DNA of 64,000 nucleotides. Source: Flavobacterium sinopsychrotolerans (GTDB lineage Bacteria > Bacteroidota > Bacteroidia > Flavobacteriales > Flavobacteriaceae). The notes beneath the pieces are model-generated. The model saw nothing but the letters and a program-made list of their open reading frames with translations. It made no database searches and was not told the origin of the DNA. Position 1 is the stretch's first letter. Each line of letters begins with the position of its first letter. Positions 19,005 through 27,632 of this stretch are shown piece after piece. Both the position numbers and the translations under genes were made by a program. The stretch is from assembly GCF_900110375.1 (NCBI RefSeq), contig NZ_FODN01000001.1, forward strand, positions 434,001 to 498,000, given 5' to 3'.

Positions 19005-19062
19005 CCAGCTCCGTAAAGTGTTCTTTCAAAGAATAAATTTATCGTATACGCTGCGCAAACGT
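19005..19062 (+). repeat. 57-bp direct repeat flanking the lipoprotein gene, copy 1
   Basis: Starts at CCAGCTCCGTAAAGTG, continues with GTTCTTTCAAAGAATAAATT and ends GCTGCGCAAACGT. It matches 19755-19811 with few differences and one 1-base gap. Followed by AAACGTTGTGGGCAATTTT (19079-19097). Confidence 0.85.
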
Positions 19063-19139
19063 CCCCGCTGTAGTACCAAAACGTTGTGGGCAATTTTACC
19101 ACAAAATATAAAAACAATAAATATAACTAACAAAAAAAA

Positions 19140-19706
19140 ATGAAAAAAATTCTCATTCCTATATTTTTCATATCAATTTTCTTGATCATAACTTCATGCG
19201 GTAACATCAAGGGCACTAAAACAGAACCAAACGTAAATACTAAGTTCAATACTGAATACAAAAAAAGCAGAAAAAATTTTTATGGTGAACTAGCACTTAA
19301 AGAAAATAATGAAATACGAAAAATCATAGAAAATGAGCTACATAGCGAAGTTCCAGAGGGAAAATCTATATTAATTAATTTTAGCCAAAAAGGATCTAAT
19401 TGTATTTCAATGGGCTTAAATAATAAAGATGCTGCAACAGTAATTAATAATGGAATTCGAATATCATCTAGAATTAGTATGAACAATAATACAATTGATT
19501 TTTTTGTTTATACCGCAGATGTATTTCATAAGGATGTACATCAAAACAACGCTAATTTCAAGTTAGATTCAGGTTTTTTTTACAATAATATTTTTACTTT
19601 TCATGAAAATTGTGAAGCTTTTTTCATTTTAAAACCGAATGGTCAGTTTATGAAATTTTATGGTGAAGATTATTTTAGTGAGGTTGAAAATTTTTTACAG
19701 AAGTAA
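19140..19706 (+). CDS. Unknown lipoprotein between direct repeats
   Basis: A 188-residue protein with a lipoprotein signal ending in the lipobox IITSC (about residue 20), then a Lys/Asn/Thr-rich linker and a mixed alpha/beta region with no family I can name. Very AT-rich. It sits between two near-identical direct repeats (19005-19062 and 19755-19811), downstream of a secreted protease and upstream of tRNA-Glu on the other strand, so the gene plus one repeat looks like a cassette unit. It is inferred to be membrane-anchored; no function is claimed. Confidence 0.7.
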   Translation: MKKILIPIFFISIFLIITSCGNIKGTKTEPNVNTKFNTEYKKSRKNFYGELALKENNEIRKIIENELHSEVPEGKSILINFSQKGSNCISMGLNNKDAATVINNGIRISSRISMNNNTIDFFVYTADVFHKDVHQNNANFKLDSGFFYNNIFTFHENCEAFFILKPNGQFMKFYGEDYFSEVENFLQK

Positions 19707-19754
19707 TATAGGCAATTATAAAAAGCACGAGTATTACAATTAAAATATGAATAA

Positions 19755-19811
19755 CCAGCTTCACAAAGTGTTCTTTCAAAGAATAAATTTGTGTATAAGC
19801 TGCGCAAACGT
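19755..19811 (+). repeat. 57-bp direct repeat flanking the lipoprotein gene, copy 2
   Basis: Second copy of the element at 19005-19062, 750 bases away in the same orientation; the central stretch AAAGTGTTCTTTCAAAGAAT and the end GCTGCGCAAACGT are identical. Here the tail reads TTTGCGCCCACAA, an inverted version of the TTGTGGGC beside copy 1. Confidence 0.85.
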
Positions 19812-19865
19812 TTATGACTTTGCGCCCACAATAATGAGTAAATACTACAACAACCAAAACCAATA

Positions 19866-19900
19866 AAAAAAGCCTCGAAAAAAAATTTTCGAGGCTTTTT
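19866..19900. terminator. Bidirectional terminator beside tRNA-Glu
   Basis: A near-perfect palindrome, AAAGCCTCGAAAA / TTTTCGAGGCTTT, with A and T tracts on its two sides. It can end the tRNA transcript (minus) and the lipoprotein-side transcript (plus). Confidence 0.85.
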
Positions 19901-19921
19901 AAGATAATTATTTATAAGTTG

Positions 19922-19993
19922 TAGCCCGTAGCGGAATCGAACCGCTCTTACATGGATGAAAACCATGCGTCCTAACCGATAGACGAACGGGCC
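19922..19993 (-). tRNA. tRNA-Glu (anticodon TTC)
   Basis: The minus strand reads GGCCCGTTCGTCTATCGGTT, then an anticodon arm CATGG-TTTTCAT-CCATG with anticodon TTC, a T arm AGCGGTTCGATTCCGCT and a 3' end ACGGGCTA. Acceptor arms pair over seven bases with one G-U at the end. The 72-base length, the D loop and the T loop fit. CCA is not encoded. Confidence 0.95.
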
Positions 19994-20223
19994 TTGTTTT
20001 TCTATTTCGGGTGCAAAAATAGCACTATTTTTGAGATGCTCAAAGCCAAACCCAAAAACCTTCATATAAAAACAGCCTATATTGAACTTGTAAATTGTAA
20101 TCAATTCAAAACTAAGAGCTACCACAAATAAGTTTTTTCTAAAACAAGCAGATTTTTCAAAGAACAAATCTAAAATCTAATGAAAGACAACGCTTGTAAA
20201 CACAAATAATAAAAAAACAGTCC

Positions 20224-20580
20224 TTAATTCAACGTTACTTTTGTACTTTTGAAATTATAATTAAAACTAAATAGTATTGACAAAGTATCTAAAATATCTC
20301 CTTTCACTCTTTCTGGCTTTTGGCCTGATGGTGAATGATGGTACTTTAAATTCTCCATCAAATTCAGCAGATTATTACCAATTCTCGAACGTAATTCTAA
20401 GACGAGAATTAAACCATAAGGGTTCGAAATTATATGTGTTCCATCAGATAAATTCGGCTGAAAAAACGGCATTCCTATTTCAGTTAGTTTATTTCCAATT
20501 TCAAGATAGTTACACTCTTCAAATTCCGGTTCTTCTAAAATTACAAACGCTGCTTCATCAAAAAGTACGTTCATTTGCAT
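20224..20580 (-). CDS. Hypothetical protein (uncertain ORF)
   Basis: A 118-residue open frame, acidic at its N-terminus (FDEAAFVILEEPEFEECNYL) and basic at its C-terminus, with no family I recognise and no signal peptide. An overlapping plus-strand frame (20277-20648) has less convincing composition, so the minus frame is preferred, but it could be a remnant of a longer gene or non-coding. The stretch 19994-20223 beside it holds no convincing gene. Confidence 0.3.
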   Translation of the reverse strand: MQMNVLFDEAAFVILEEPEFEECNYLEIGNKLTEIGMPFFQPNLSDGTHIISNPYGLILVLELRSRIGNNLLNLMENLKYHHSPSGQKPERVKGDILDTLSILFSFNYNFKSTKVTLN

Positions 20581-20665
20581 CTCAATACATTTTTATAAAT
20601 GAGATGATTACTTCCCGAAATTCCTATAAAAGTTTATACACAGCCTAAAAATTTCTTTCTACGCA

Positions 20666-20687
20666 TTTATGCAATTCCATGCATAAA
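20666..20687. promoter_or_regulatory. Short dyad upstream of the 59-aa ORF
   Basis: TTTATGCA and TGCATAAA form a perfect 8-bp inverted repeat with a 6-base spacer, 37 bases before the start at 20725. Operator function is only a possibility. Confidence 0.3.
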
Positions 20688-20724
20688 GATGATACCAAAT
20701 GTCTAATCATTTATCATTTACAAA

Positions 20725-20904
20725 ATGTATAAACACAAAACTAAAACACGTTTAGAGGAATCTAAACGCCCTATTCATTGGGCAAAAAGAAAAATTATGT
20801 TGATTATTACCGCCTTTATGATCGGGATGTCAAACGGAATGAATGTGGGAGATCATACGATTCACGGAAATCAAAATCACACGGAACAACATAAAAAAGA
20901 TTGA
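20725..20904 (+). CDS. Small single-pass membrane protein (59 aa)
   Basis: A 59-codon frame with a strongly basic N-terminus (YKHKTKTRLEESKRPIHWAK), one hydrophobic helix of about 20 residues (MLIITAFMIGMSNGM) and a His/Asn/Gln-rich tail. This order predicts an inner-membrane protein with cytoplasmic N-terminus and periplasmic C-terminus. Codon use resembles neighbouring genes and a strong terminator follows 55 bases later. No family is known to me. The His-rich tail just upstream of a copper cluster is suggestive but not evidence of metal binding. Confidence 0.5.
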   Translation: MYKHKTKTRLEESKRPIHWAKRKIMLIITAFMIGMSNGMNVGDHTIHGNQNHTEQHKKD

Positions 20905-20960
20905 TTTGATTGCTCATAAATACGTTATAACACAAAAGCTATAAACGAGAATGAATAATA

Positions 20961-21000
20961 ATCAAAAAAATCCCGAGTATGCCTCGGGATTTTTTGATTA
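20961..21000. terminator. Bidirectional terminator between the 59-aa ORF and the GreA/B-like gene
   Basis: AATCAAAAAAATCCCGAG pairs with CTCGGGATTTTTTGATT around a 5-base loop; T tracts on both strands. Convergent position. Confidence 0.9.
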
Positions 21001-21024
21001 TTAAAAACAGTAGGAATGCATAGT

Positions 21025-21402
21025 CTAAGTTAATCGCTGTACTTTTAAAATTTCTATTTGTTTGACTTCATCTTTAAAAGGCCAGTTAATTAAATCCCCT
21101 TCTCTGTAACCTACTAATGCTAACCCCATTTGAGTTAGTATAGATTTTGTGTTGTTTTTTTGCTTTGCTTTATCCGGAGCAACAAAAAGATATACTTCTT
21201 CTTGATCTGTATCTAGGTCTTTAATGGTAACACGTGAGTCTATGGAGACAACATCTTCCGGCAAATTTACCCGGGTTACCTGTATAGCATTTTTTAGTTC
21301 TAATTTTAAAATTTCTTCTTCCTTTCGAGTGACTTTGTTTCTTCGGATATGATCTTTTATTAAATCATAAATTCCCGTTGTTAAAATGATATTTTGTGAC
21401 AT
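21025..21402 (-). CDS. GreA/GreB-family C-terminal-domain protein (Rnk-like)
   Basis: A 125-residue protein with the C-terminal FKBP-like domain of GreA/GreB transcript cleavage factors (VSIDSRVTIKDLDTDQEEVY, LVAPDKA, ILTQMGLALVGYREGDLINW). The N-terminal coiled-coil that enters the RNA polymerase channel is short and atypical, so it is closer to Rnk-type regulators than to a true GreA. The start at 21402 (MSQNIILTTGIYDLI) is chosen over an ATG 22 codons upstream because the extra part is not conserved-looking. It is transcribed away from the copper cluster's end with a 412-base gap between. Confidence 0.75.
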   Translation of the reverse strand: MSQNIILTTGIYDLIKDHIRRNKVTRKEEEILKLELKNAIQVTRVNLPEDVVSIDSRVTIKDLDTDQEEVYLFVAPDKAKQKNNTKSILTQMGLALVGYREGDLINWPFKDEVKQIEILKVQRLT

Positions 21403-21815
21403 TTTTTTTGATTTGAAATCAATCTTTTTGATGCATTTTGCTAAAGACCCAAACATTAAATTATGCATAACAACCTGATTGCGATTTAATGAAAAACCAG
21501 CATCAAATAGCGATTGACGATTTGTAAATTATTTATAAAGGAAACGGAGGTTCCCTGCCTTGGGTTGTGGCAGGGATTATTGAATAAACTCTTTTGAACT
21601 TTTTAAAAAAGCATCATCATGCAGGTAAGACAATGACAACAATTGCCCTGAAAGACAGAATTTTTCGAAAAAAATATATTGTGAGGTCATTGCTTTTATT
21701 GTTTTAAACTAATTGTACCAAATTAACCTATTTATTGACCCTAAAAAAATATTTTAGTAAAGATTAACAAATCAGGAAAGTAGAAACTATAGCAACAAAT
21801 TTATTTTTAAATCCT
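21403..21815. other. Intergenic gap with one hairpin, no gene
   Basis: The 413 bases between the GreA/B-like gene and the multicopper oxidase stop hold no frame that looks coding. The only clear structure is a perfect 7-bp hairpin, CCCTGCC at 21553-21559 with GGCAGGG at 21569-21575, without a T tract. It could mark the 3' end of the long copper transcript or be unrelated. Confidence 0.5.
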
Positions 21816-24446
21816 TTAATAATTCAAACTCAATCCAAAACCCATTCCCATATCGCTGTCATAATGCGTGGTAATTCCAAAATTTCTCTTGACAATATAA
21901 CGCAAACCCGCCATGTATTCTTTGTCTGTATTCCACATTAAATTCATGCGCAATCTTTTGGAAACCGGAATATCCATGCGTTCAAATTGCAATCTGAAAT
22001 TCCCGTCGGTATAGACTTCAGCTTGTACTTTGATGAGCATTGGCAACGTATACTCGACTCCGGCACTGAAAACAGCGCGATTGTCTTTGATATTGGATTG
22101 ACCAAAAAGATTCTCTTCCATTTCTCCCATTTCCATTTTTCGGTACCTCCAATCAAAACCAATGAACGGCATCAGCCATTGCATTTTCCCGATGTATCTT
22201 CCAATATGCGTTTCGGTTTCATAACCGTGATGTTTGCTGTACCCGAAACGCCATTCGGTACCAATACTCCAACGCGTGTTTTGAATCATCAGCATTCCAT
22301 CGTTTCCATTAGTCGCAAAATCATTTTCGGCCATCACGTGAAAGGCTCTGTCATCAGCAAATAATTTGCGTTGCGCTAATTTTGGATTTGGAATCAAAGG
22401 ATTTGGCTCTTGATTTTCATAACTAAAAACCCTTCCCATTCCCGCCATCATATGATAGAGAATGTGACAATGAAAAAACCAATCACCTTTTACATTCGCA
22501 TTAAACTCAATAGTATCGGTTTCCATCGGCATAATATCGATGATGTTTTTCAGTGGCGCGTATTCTTCTTTGCCATTCAATACTCTAAAATCGTGTCCGT
22601 GTAAATGCATCGGGTGACGCATCATGGAACCGTTGAAGAGTACAATTCGGACGTTTTCCCCTTTTTTAATTAGAATTTTATCAGCTTCCGAAACTACTTT
22701 ATTGTCCAGACTCCAAACATAACGATTCATGTTTCCTGATAATTCAAAACGCAATTCTTTTACAGGCGCGTCTTTGGGTAATGTTGTTTTAGTTGGTGAT
22801 TTCAGCATCGCATAATTCAAGGTCGTGATTTCTGAAAGTTCATTACTGTTATAATCAGCTTCGGTCATTTTCATACCTTCTTTTTTTGACGAAGAGTCAT
22901 CCATTTTCATTTTTCCCATGTCATGCGAAGAATGATCCATTTCACCTTCTTTTTGAACTCCTCCTTTAATTGTCGCAGGACCAGTAATCTCTGGATACAT
23001 CACCACGTTCATGTCCATTTGATTCAGTGACATTTGCATGCCCATATCATCTAAATCGCCATTCATTTTCATCATGCCGTTCATCATTTTCATCCCTTCA
23101 AAATACTTTAATTTAGGCATCGGTGAAATCAATTGCTTGATCCCATCCCCTAAATACAAGGAAGCAGATTTTGTGCGATCCTCAGAAGTGACTAAAAATT
23201 CAAAGGCTGTTTTTTCCGCAGGAATCGTCACAACAACATCATAGGTTTCAGAAACTGCAACAATCAATCGATCTACTTCAACTGGTTCCACGTCATTTCC
23301 GTCACTAGCAACTACGGTGATTTTTCCTCCGGCATAATTCAACCAAAAATAAGTAGAAGCACCACCATTGGAAATTCTCAAACGTACTTTATCTCCCGCT
23401 TTAAATTGTGAAAGCTGGCTTTCATTTTTTCCGTTGATCAGGAATTTATTGTAATATACATCACTGACGTCCATGGCGTTCATTCGTTTCCATTCGTTCG
23501 CGACCTTGGTTTTAAAATGTCCTGCTTTTATAGCTTCAGAGTAACTTTGCGTAGTTCCTTTTTGAATCGCAAACCAATCCGTCGCATTGTGCAACATTCG
23601 ATGTACATTTTCCGGTTTCAAATTCGTCCATTCACTCAGAATAATTGGAACGGTTGGCAAATCATCAATTCCTGCTCTAAAAGTTGGGTCTTCATTTCTT
23701 TTATTCATCACAAAAGAACCGTACATTCCAATTTGCTCCTGTAAACCCGTATGACTGTGGTACCAATGCGTTCCATGCTGAATAATCGGGAACGTATATT
23801 TATGCGTCGTTTTCGGCTTGATTGGCATTTGAGTCAAATTCGGCACGCCGTCTTCTTTATTTGGCAAAAATAATCCATGCCAATGCAGTGAAGTATCTTC
23901 ATTTAATTCATTGTGCACGTAAATTTCAGCAATATCTCCTTCAGTAAACGTGAGTGTTGGCATCGGAATTTGTCCGTTTACGGCAATCGCTCTTTTGGGC
24001 GTATCACCAAAAGTGACAATCGTATCCCGAACATATAAATCATACCGAACGGTTCTCGAAGGGACATTTTTAACAATCTTTTTTACTGGTTCTTCTATAA
24101 CTTTAGCATTTTCAGTGGGAGAGCTTGTATGATTTTTATGCAAATCATCACTTGCTGCTTTAGTCTCGATAATCTTAGCTTTTTTCACAACTGCCTTTGG
24201 CACTTGCTTTTTTGACACAGATTTTTTTACCGATTTTGCTTTTTCCTTGATCAAATCCATGCCACATTTGGGACATTTTCCCGGTTTGTTAGCATGAATT
24301 TCAGGATGCATTGGGCATGTGTATGTCGTAGGCCGTACCTGAAAAATTTCTATTTTTTTTGAAATACTCTTTTCACTTCCATTTTCCGCTTTTGCAAAAG
24401 GAGAAATCAGAATTAGAAATACTGTTAATAATATGGTACTTTTCAT
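21816..24446 (-). CDS. Multicopper oxidase fused to a CopB-like beta-barrel tail
   Basis: An 876-residue exported protein. After the signal peptide comes a heavy-metal-binding domain (residues about 42-70, YTCPMHPEIHANKPGKCPKC). Multicopper oxidase cupredoxin domains follow with the copper-site motifs HWHGLF, HGTHWYHSHTGLQEQ, HPMHLHGHDF and FFHCHILYHMMAGMGR. A Met-rich stretch with many M-x-M motifs (GMKMMNGMMKMNG) sits between cupredoxin domains, as in CopA/PcoA. The last about 180 residues resemble CopB/PcoB outer-membrane barrels (DWRYRKMEMG, LRMNLMWNTDKEYMAGLRY, GLSLNY). It is inferred to oxidise Cu(I) or bind copper in the periplasm/outer membrane. Last gene of the copper cluster, 8 bases after the ATPase. 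Confidence 0.88.
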   Translation of the reverse strand: MKSTILLTVFLILISPFAKAENGSEKSISKKIEIFQVRPTTYTCPMHPEIHANKPGKCPKCGMDLIKEKAKSVKKSVSKKQVPKAVVKKAKIIETKAASDDLHKNHTSSPTENAKVIEEPVKKIVKNVPSRTVRYDLYVRDTIVTFGDTPKRAIAVNGQIPMPTLTFTEGDIAEIYVHNELNEDTSLHWHGLFLPNKEDGVPNLTQMPIKPKTTHKYTFPIIQHGTHWYHSHTGLQEQIGMYGSFVMNKRNEDPTFRAGIDDLPTVPIILSEWTNLKPENVHRMLHNATDWFAIQKGTTQSYSEAIKAGHFKTKVANEWKRMNAMDVSDVYYNKFLINGKNESQLSQFKAGDKVRLRISNGGASTYFWLNYAGGKITVVASDGNDVEPVEVDRLIVAVSETYDVVVTIPAEKTAFEFLVTSEDRTKSASLYLGDGIKQLISPMPKLKYFEGMKMMNGMMKMNGDLDDMGMQMSLNQMDMNVVMYPEITGPATIKGGVQKEGEMDHSSHDMGKMKMDDSSSKKEGMKMTEADYNSNELSEITTLNYAMLKSPTKTTLPKDAPVKELRFELSGNMNRYVWSLDNKVVSEADKILIKKGENVRIVLFNGSMMRHPMHLHGHDFRVLNGKEEYAPLKNIIDIMPMETDTIEFNANVKGDWFFHCHILYHMMAGMGRVFSYENQEPNPLIPNPKLAQRKLFADDRAFHVMAENDFATNGNDGMLMIQNTRWSIGTEWRFGYSKHHGYETETHIGRYIGKMQWLMPFIGFDWRYRKMEMGEMEENLFGQSNIKDNRAVFSAGVEYTLPMLIKVQAEVYTDGNFRLQFERMDIPVSKRLRMNLMWNTDKEYMAGLRYIVKRNFGITTHYDSDMGMGFGLSLNY

Positions 24447-24454
24447 GTTTATAT

Positions 24455-26989
24455 TTAAAATTTTAAATTTCGCAGTCTTAATGCATTTGCAATAACTGAA
24501 ACCGAACTAAAACTCATAGCCAAAGCTGCAATCATTGGCGAAAGCAACACTCCAAAAAACGGATACAAAACACCCGCGGCAATTGGAATTCCCAACACAT
24601 TATAGAAGAAGGCAAAGAATAAATTTTGCTTGATATTTCGCATCACCGCATGACTTAAGTTTTTCGCTTTGACAATGCCTTGTAAATCGCCTTTTACCAA
24701 AGTGATTTTAGCACTTTCAATAGCCACATCCGTTCCGGTTCCCATCGCAATCCCAATGTCTGCTTGCGCCAAAGCCGGAGCATCGTTTATTCCGTCACCT
24801 GCCATCGCCACAATTTTCCCTTCGGATTGTAGTCGTTTAATTTCTTTCAGCTTGTCTTCCGGCAAACAACTCGCTTTAAAAGAACTTAAATTCAATTGTG
24901 TCGCCACTGCTTTTGCGGTATTTTCATTATCTCCGGTAAGCATGATTACCTCTACTCCCTGACGCATCAGTTCTTTTATCGCATCGACACTTGTTGCTTT
25001 TATGGCGTCAGTGATTGATACAAATCCAATAGCAATTCCGTTAACTGAAATATAAGAAACTATTTTCCCTAATTTCTGTTCGACTGTAATTTGATTTTCT
25101 AATTCCGCCGAAACTGTTGCATTAACTTGCTCCATCAATTTTTTATTTCCGAGCGCCACTTTTTTATTCGTTACCGTACCAATAACTCCTTTTCCAGAAA
25201 CCGCTTCAAAATCCTTGACTTCGATTAATTCAACTTTTTTCGCTTTCGCAAAATTGACTACGGCTTGCGCCAAAGGATGTTCGCTGTATTGATTCAAGGA
25301 AGCGATGTTTTGCAACAAAGAATCTTCGTCATTATTCGAGGAATAAATTTTCTCCACAGAAGGTTTTCCCTCGGTAATTGTTCCTGTTTTATCTGTAATC
25401 AGAACATTTACTTTGTTCATGTTTTCTAGCGCTTCCGCGTTTTTTATCAAAACTCCTGATTGCGCTCCTTTTCCAACACCAACCATTACTGACATGGGTG
25501 TGGCTAATCCCAAAGCACACGGACATGCAATGATTAAGACCGCAATCGCATTAATAAATCCATAAACCAGTGCGGGTTCCGGTCCAAATTGTGCCCAAAC
25601 CAAAAAGGTAACTACAGAAACAATTACCACTATTGGTACAAAATATTTAGCGATTCTATCCGCTAATTTTTGGATTGGTGCTCTGGAACGACTGGCGTCA
25701 TTTACCATTTGCACAATTTGTGAAAGCAAAGTTTCCGAACCTACTTTCTCGGCAACCATGACAAAAGATTTATTTCCGTTTATGGTTCCCGCTATAACGG
25801 AATCTTCTATTTTTTTATCAACGGGGATAGGTTCCCCTGAAATCATTGATTCATCAATCGTACTTTCTCCATCGGTAATCTTCCCATCTACAGGAATTTT
25901 ATCTCCCGGTTTTACACGCAAGAAATCTCCTTTTTTGATGTCGTGAATTGATATTACTTTATCAGCTCCATCAATAATCAAAGTGGCTTCGGTTGGTGCT
26001 AATTTTAATAATTCTTTAATCGCGCCACTAGTTCTGCTGTGTGCTCTGGCTTCTAATAACTGCCCCAGTAAAACCAACGTTAATATTACAGTTGTCGCTT
26101 CAAAATAAAGATGAACGGCGCCATTATGTGTTTTAAATTCGTCCGGGAAAATAGTTGGAAAAAATAATCCAACCAAACTAAACAGAAAAGCGACTCCAGA
26201 ACCAATCCCGATAAGGGTAAACATATTGAGATTCCAAGTAATAATGGATTTCCATGCACGCTCAAAAAACATCCAACACGCATAAAAAACGACTGGAAGC
26301 AATAAAATTAGTTGCACCCAATTCCATTTTGAAGCATCCATAATTTTCATTAATGGATTATTCGGAATCATATCCGACATAGCAATAATAAAAATGGGAA
26401 CCGTAAAAACTACCGCTATTTTCATTTTGCGTACCAAGTCATCATAAACCTTATTTTCTTCGCTGTCAGTTGGTTCCATTGGTACTAAATCCATTCCGCA
26501 AATGGGACATGAACCAGGGCCTTCTTGGATAACCTCAGGATGCATCGGGCAAGTGTACATTGCTTTACTATTTGCTATCGCCGCTTCTTTAACCAAATCC
26601 ATTCCGCAAACGGGACAATCGCCTGGTTTATCATACACCTTTTCACCTTCACAATGCATCGGGCAATAGTATTTACCTTGTGCATTTTTGGGTAAAATCA
26701 CGGTAGCTTTTTCTTGTGGTTTATTCGAGCCACAGCATGATTTTGTAATTGGTTCCTCAGTCTTTTCATGAGAATCGCCACCAGTACTCATTGCAATTGT
26801 ATAGTTTCCTGCGGCAGTTAAAGTCTCCTGCAATTGCTTAGTAGGAATGTGTTTATCCATTGTTATCGTCGCTATTGGTGGAACTAAAGTAACAACAGCT
26901 TGAATTCCATCAATAGCGTTTAATGTTTTTTCCACTTTCGAGCGACAACCGTCGCAAGACATTCCGGTAATAGTATAGGTATGTTTCAT
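24455..26989 (-). CDS. copA: Copper-translocating P1B-type ATPase (CopA)
   Basis: An 844-residue pump that moves Cu(I) out of the cytoplasm. Domains in order: HMA domain with GMSCDGC (C12, C15), two heavy-metal-binding CPMH domains (YCPMHCEGEKVYDKPGDCPV at about 107 and YTCPMHPEVIQEGPGSCPIC at about 145), eight predicted membrane helices, the actuator, CPCALGLATP in the translocation helix, the phosphorylation site DKTGTITEGKP, and GDGINDAPALAQADIGIAMG. The ATG at 26989 is used because the frame three codons upstream begins with TTG. Lies 80 bases downstream of the HMA-AraC regulator and 8 bases before the multicopper oxidase. Confidence 0.95.
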   Translation of the reverse strand: MKHTYTITGMSCDGCRSKVEKTLNAIDGIQAVVTLVPPIATITMDKHIPTKQLQETLTAAGNYTIAMSTGGDSHEKTEEPITKSCCGSNKPQEKATVILPKNAQGKYYCPMHCEGEKVYDKPGDCPVCGMDLVKEAAIANSKAMYTCPMHPEVIQEGPGSCPICGMDLVPMEPTDSEENKVYDDLVRKMKIAVVFTVPIFIIAMSDMIPNNPLMKIMDASKWNWVQLILLLPVVFYACWMFFERAWKSIITWNLNMFTLIGIGSGVAFLFSLVGLFFPTIFPDEFKTHNGAVHLYFEATTVILTLVLLGQLLEARAHSRTSGAIKELLKLAPTEATLIIDGADKVISIHDIKKGDFLRVKPGDKIPVDGKITDGESTIDESMISGEPIPVDKKIEDSVIAGTINGNKSFVMVAEKVGSETLLSQIVQMVNDASRSRAPIQKLADRIAKYFVPIVVIVSVVTFLVWAQFGPEPALVYGFINAIAVLIIACPCALGLATPMSVMVGVGKGAQSGVLIKNAEALENMNKVNVLITDKTGTITEGKPSVEKIYSSNNDEDSLLQNIASLNQYSEHPLAQAVVNFAKAKKVELIEVKDFEAVSGKGVIGTVTNKKVALGNKKLMEQVNATVSAELENQITVEQKLGKIVSYISVNGIAIGFVSITDAIKATSVDAIKELMRQGVEVIMLTGDNENTAKAVATQLNLSSFKASCLPEDKLKEIKRLQSEGKIVAMAGDGINDAPALAQADIGIAMGTGTDVAIESAKITLVKGDLQGIVKAKNLSHAVMRNIKQNLFFAFFYNVLGIPIAAGVLYPFFGVLLSPMIAALAMSFSSVSVIANALRLRNLKF

Positions 26990-27069
26990 AATACTCAAAT
27001 TTTGATACCACGAATCTCCGATTATTCCGTCATTCCCTTGTTACACAATTTTGGAAAAGGTTTGCGTGA

Positions 27070-27630
27070 TTACAAATCATCGATTTGCTTTCTCGTTTTT
27101 ACTTTCAATTGTTTAAAATAAGTTGGCGTAAATCCAGTTGTTTTTTTGAACTGATTGCTCAAATGTGCCACATTGCTATACTGAAGCTGAATGGCGATTT
27201 CGCTCAAAGTCAACTCATCATACGTCAATAACTCCTTGACTCTTTCTATCTTTTGAGCAATAAAATAATGCTCAATTGTAATTCCTTCTATCTCCGAAAA
27301 TAAATTGCTCAAAGCACTATAATCCTGTACCAAATCATTTGCTAAATAATCCGATAAATTGCTGTTTAACACATTATTTTTATTGTAAACCAAATCAATT
27401 AGCATTGTTTTTATTCTTTCGATGGTAATGTTTTTTTTATCATCGATTAAATCAAAACCCAAAGACCGTAAGCGTTTGAGCAAATCCTGTTTTTGGTTTT
27501 CAGTACATTCCTTTTCTAATTCGACTTCTCCAAGCGTAATTGAAATGGGATGAAGTCCGAGTTTTTCTAGCTCAGACTTCACTGCCATTAAACATCGGTC
27601 ACACACCATGTTTTTGATGTAGAGTTTCAT
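27070..27630 (-). CDS. HMA-AraC copper-responsive transcriptional regulator
   Basis: A 186-residue protein that joins a heavy-metal-associated fold to an AraC DNA-binding domain. The N-terminal about 65 residues carry NMVCDRC (C10, C13) and read like an HMA domain. Residues about 85-180 are the double helix-turn-helix (LTLSEIAIQLQYSNVAHLSN, FKKTTGFTPTYFKQLK). No signal peptide, so it acts in the cytosol. It starts at 27630, three bases after the upstream stop. The inference is that cytosolic Cu(I) binds the CxxC and alters DNA binding, controlling the cluster. It replaces a MerR/CueR-type sensor, none of which is seen here. Confidence 0.85.
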   Translation of the reverse strand: MKLYIKNMVCDRCLMAVKSELEKLGLHPISITLGEVELEKECTENQKQDLLKRLRSLGFDLIDDKKNITIERIKTMLIDLVYNKNNVLNSNLSDYLANDLVQDYSALSNLFSEIEGITIEHYFIAQKIERVKELLTYDELTLSEIAIQLQYSNVAHLSNQFKKTTGFTPTYFKQLKVKTRKQIDDL

Positions 27631-27632
27631 GA

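Noticed and set aside
19922..19993. tRNA-Glu as an integration site for the 17.9-19.9 kb genes
   Set aside because: No copy of the tRNA 3' end longer than a 7-base match (CTACGGG near 17932) and no integrase were seen.
19670..20167. Minus-strand ORF of 165 aa crossing tRNA-Glu
   Set aside because: It reads through a tRNA gene and a terminator, so it cannot be a real protein gene.
20277..20648. Plus-strand ORF of 123 aa overlapping the minus-strand hypothetical
   Set aside because: Composition is poor in charged residues at the start and it runs antisense to a slightly better frame; neither matches a family.
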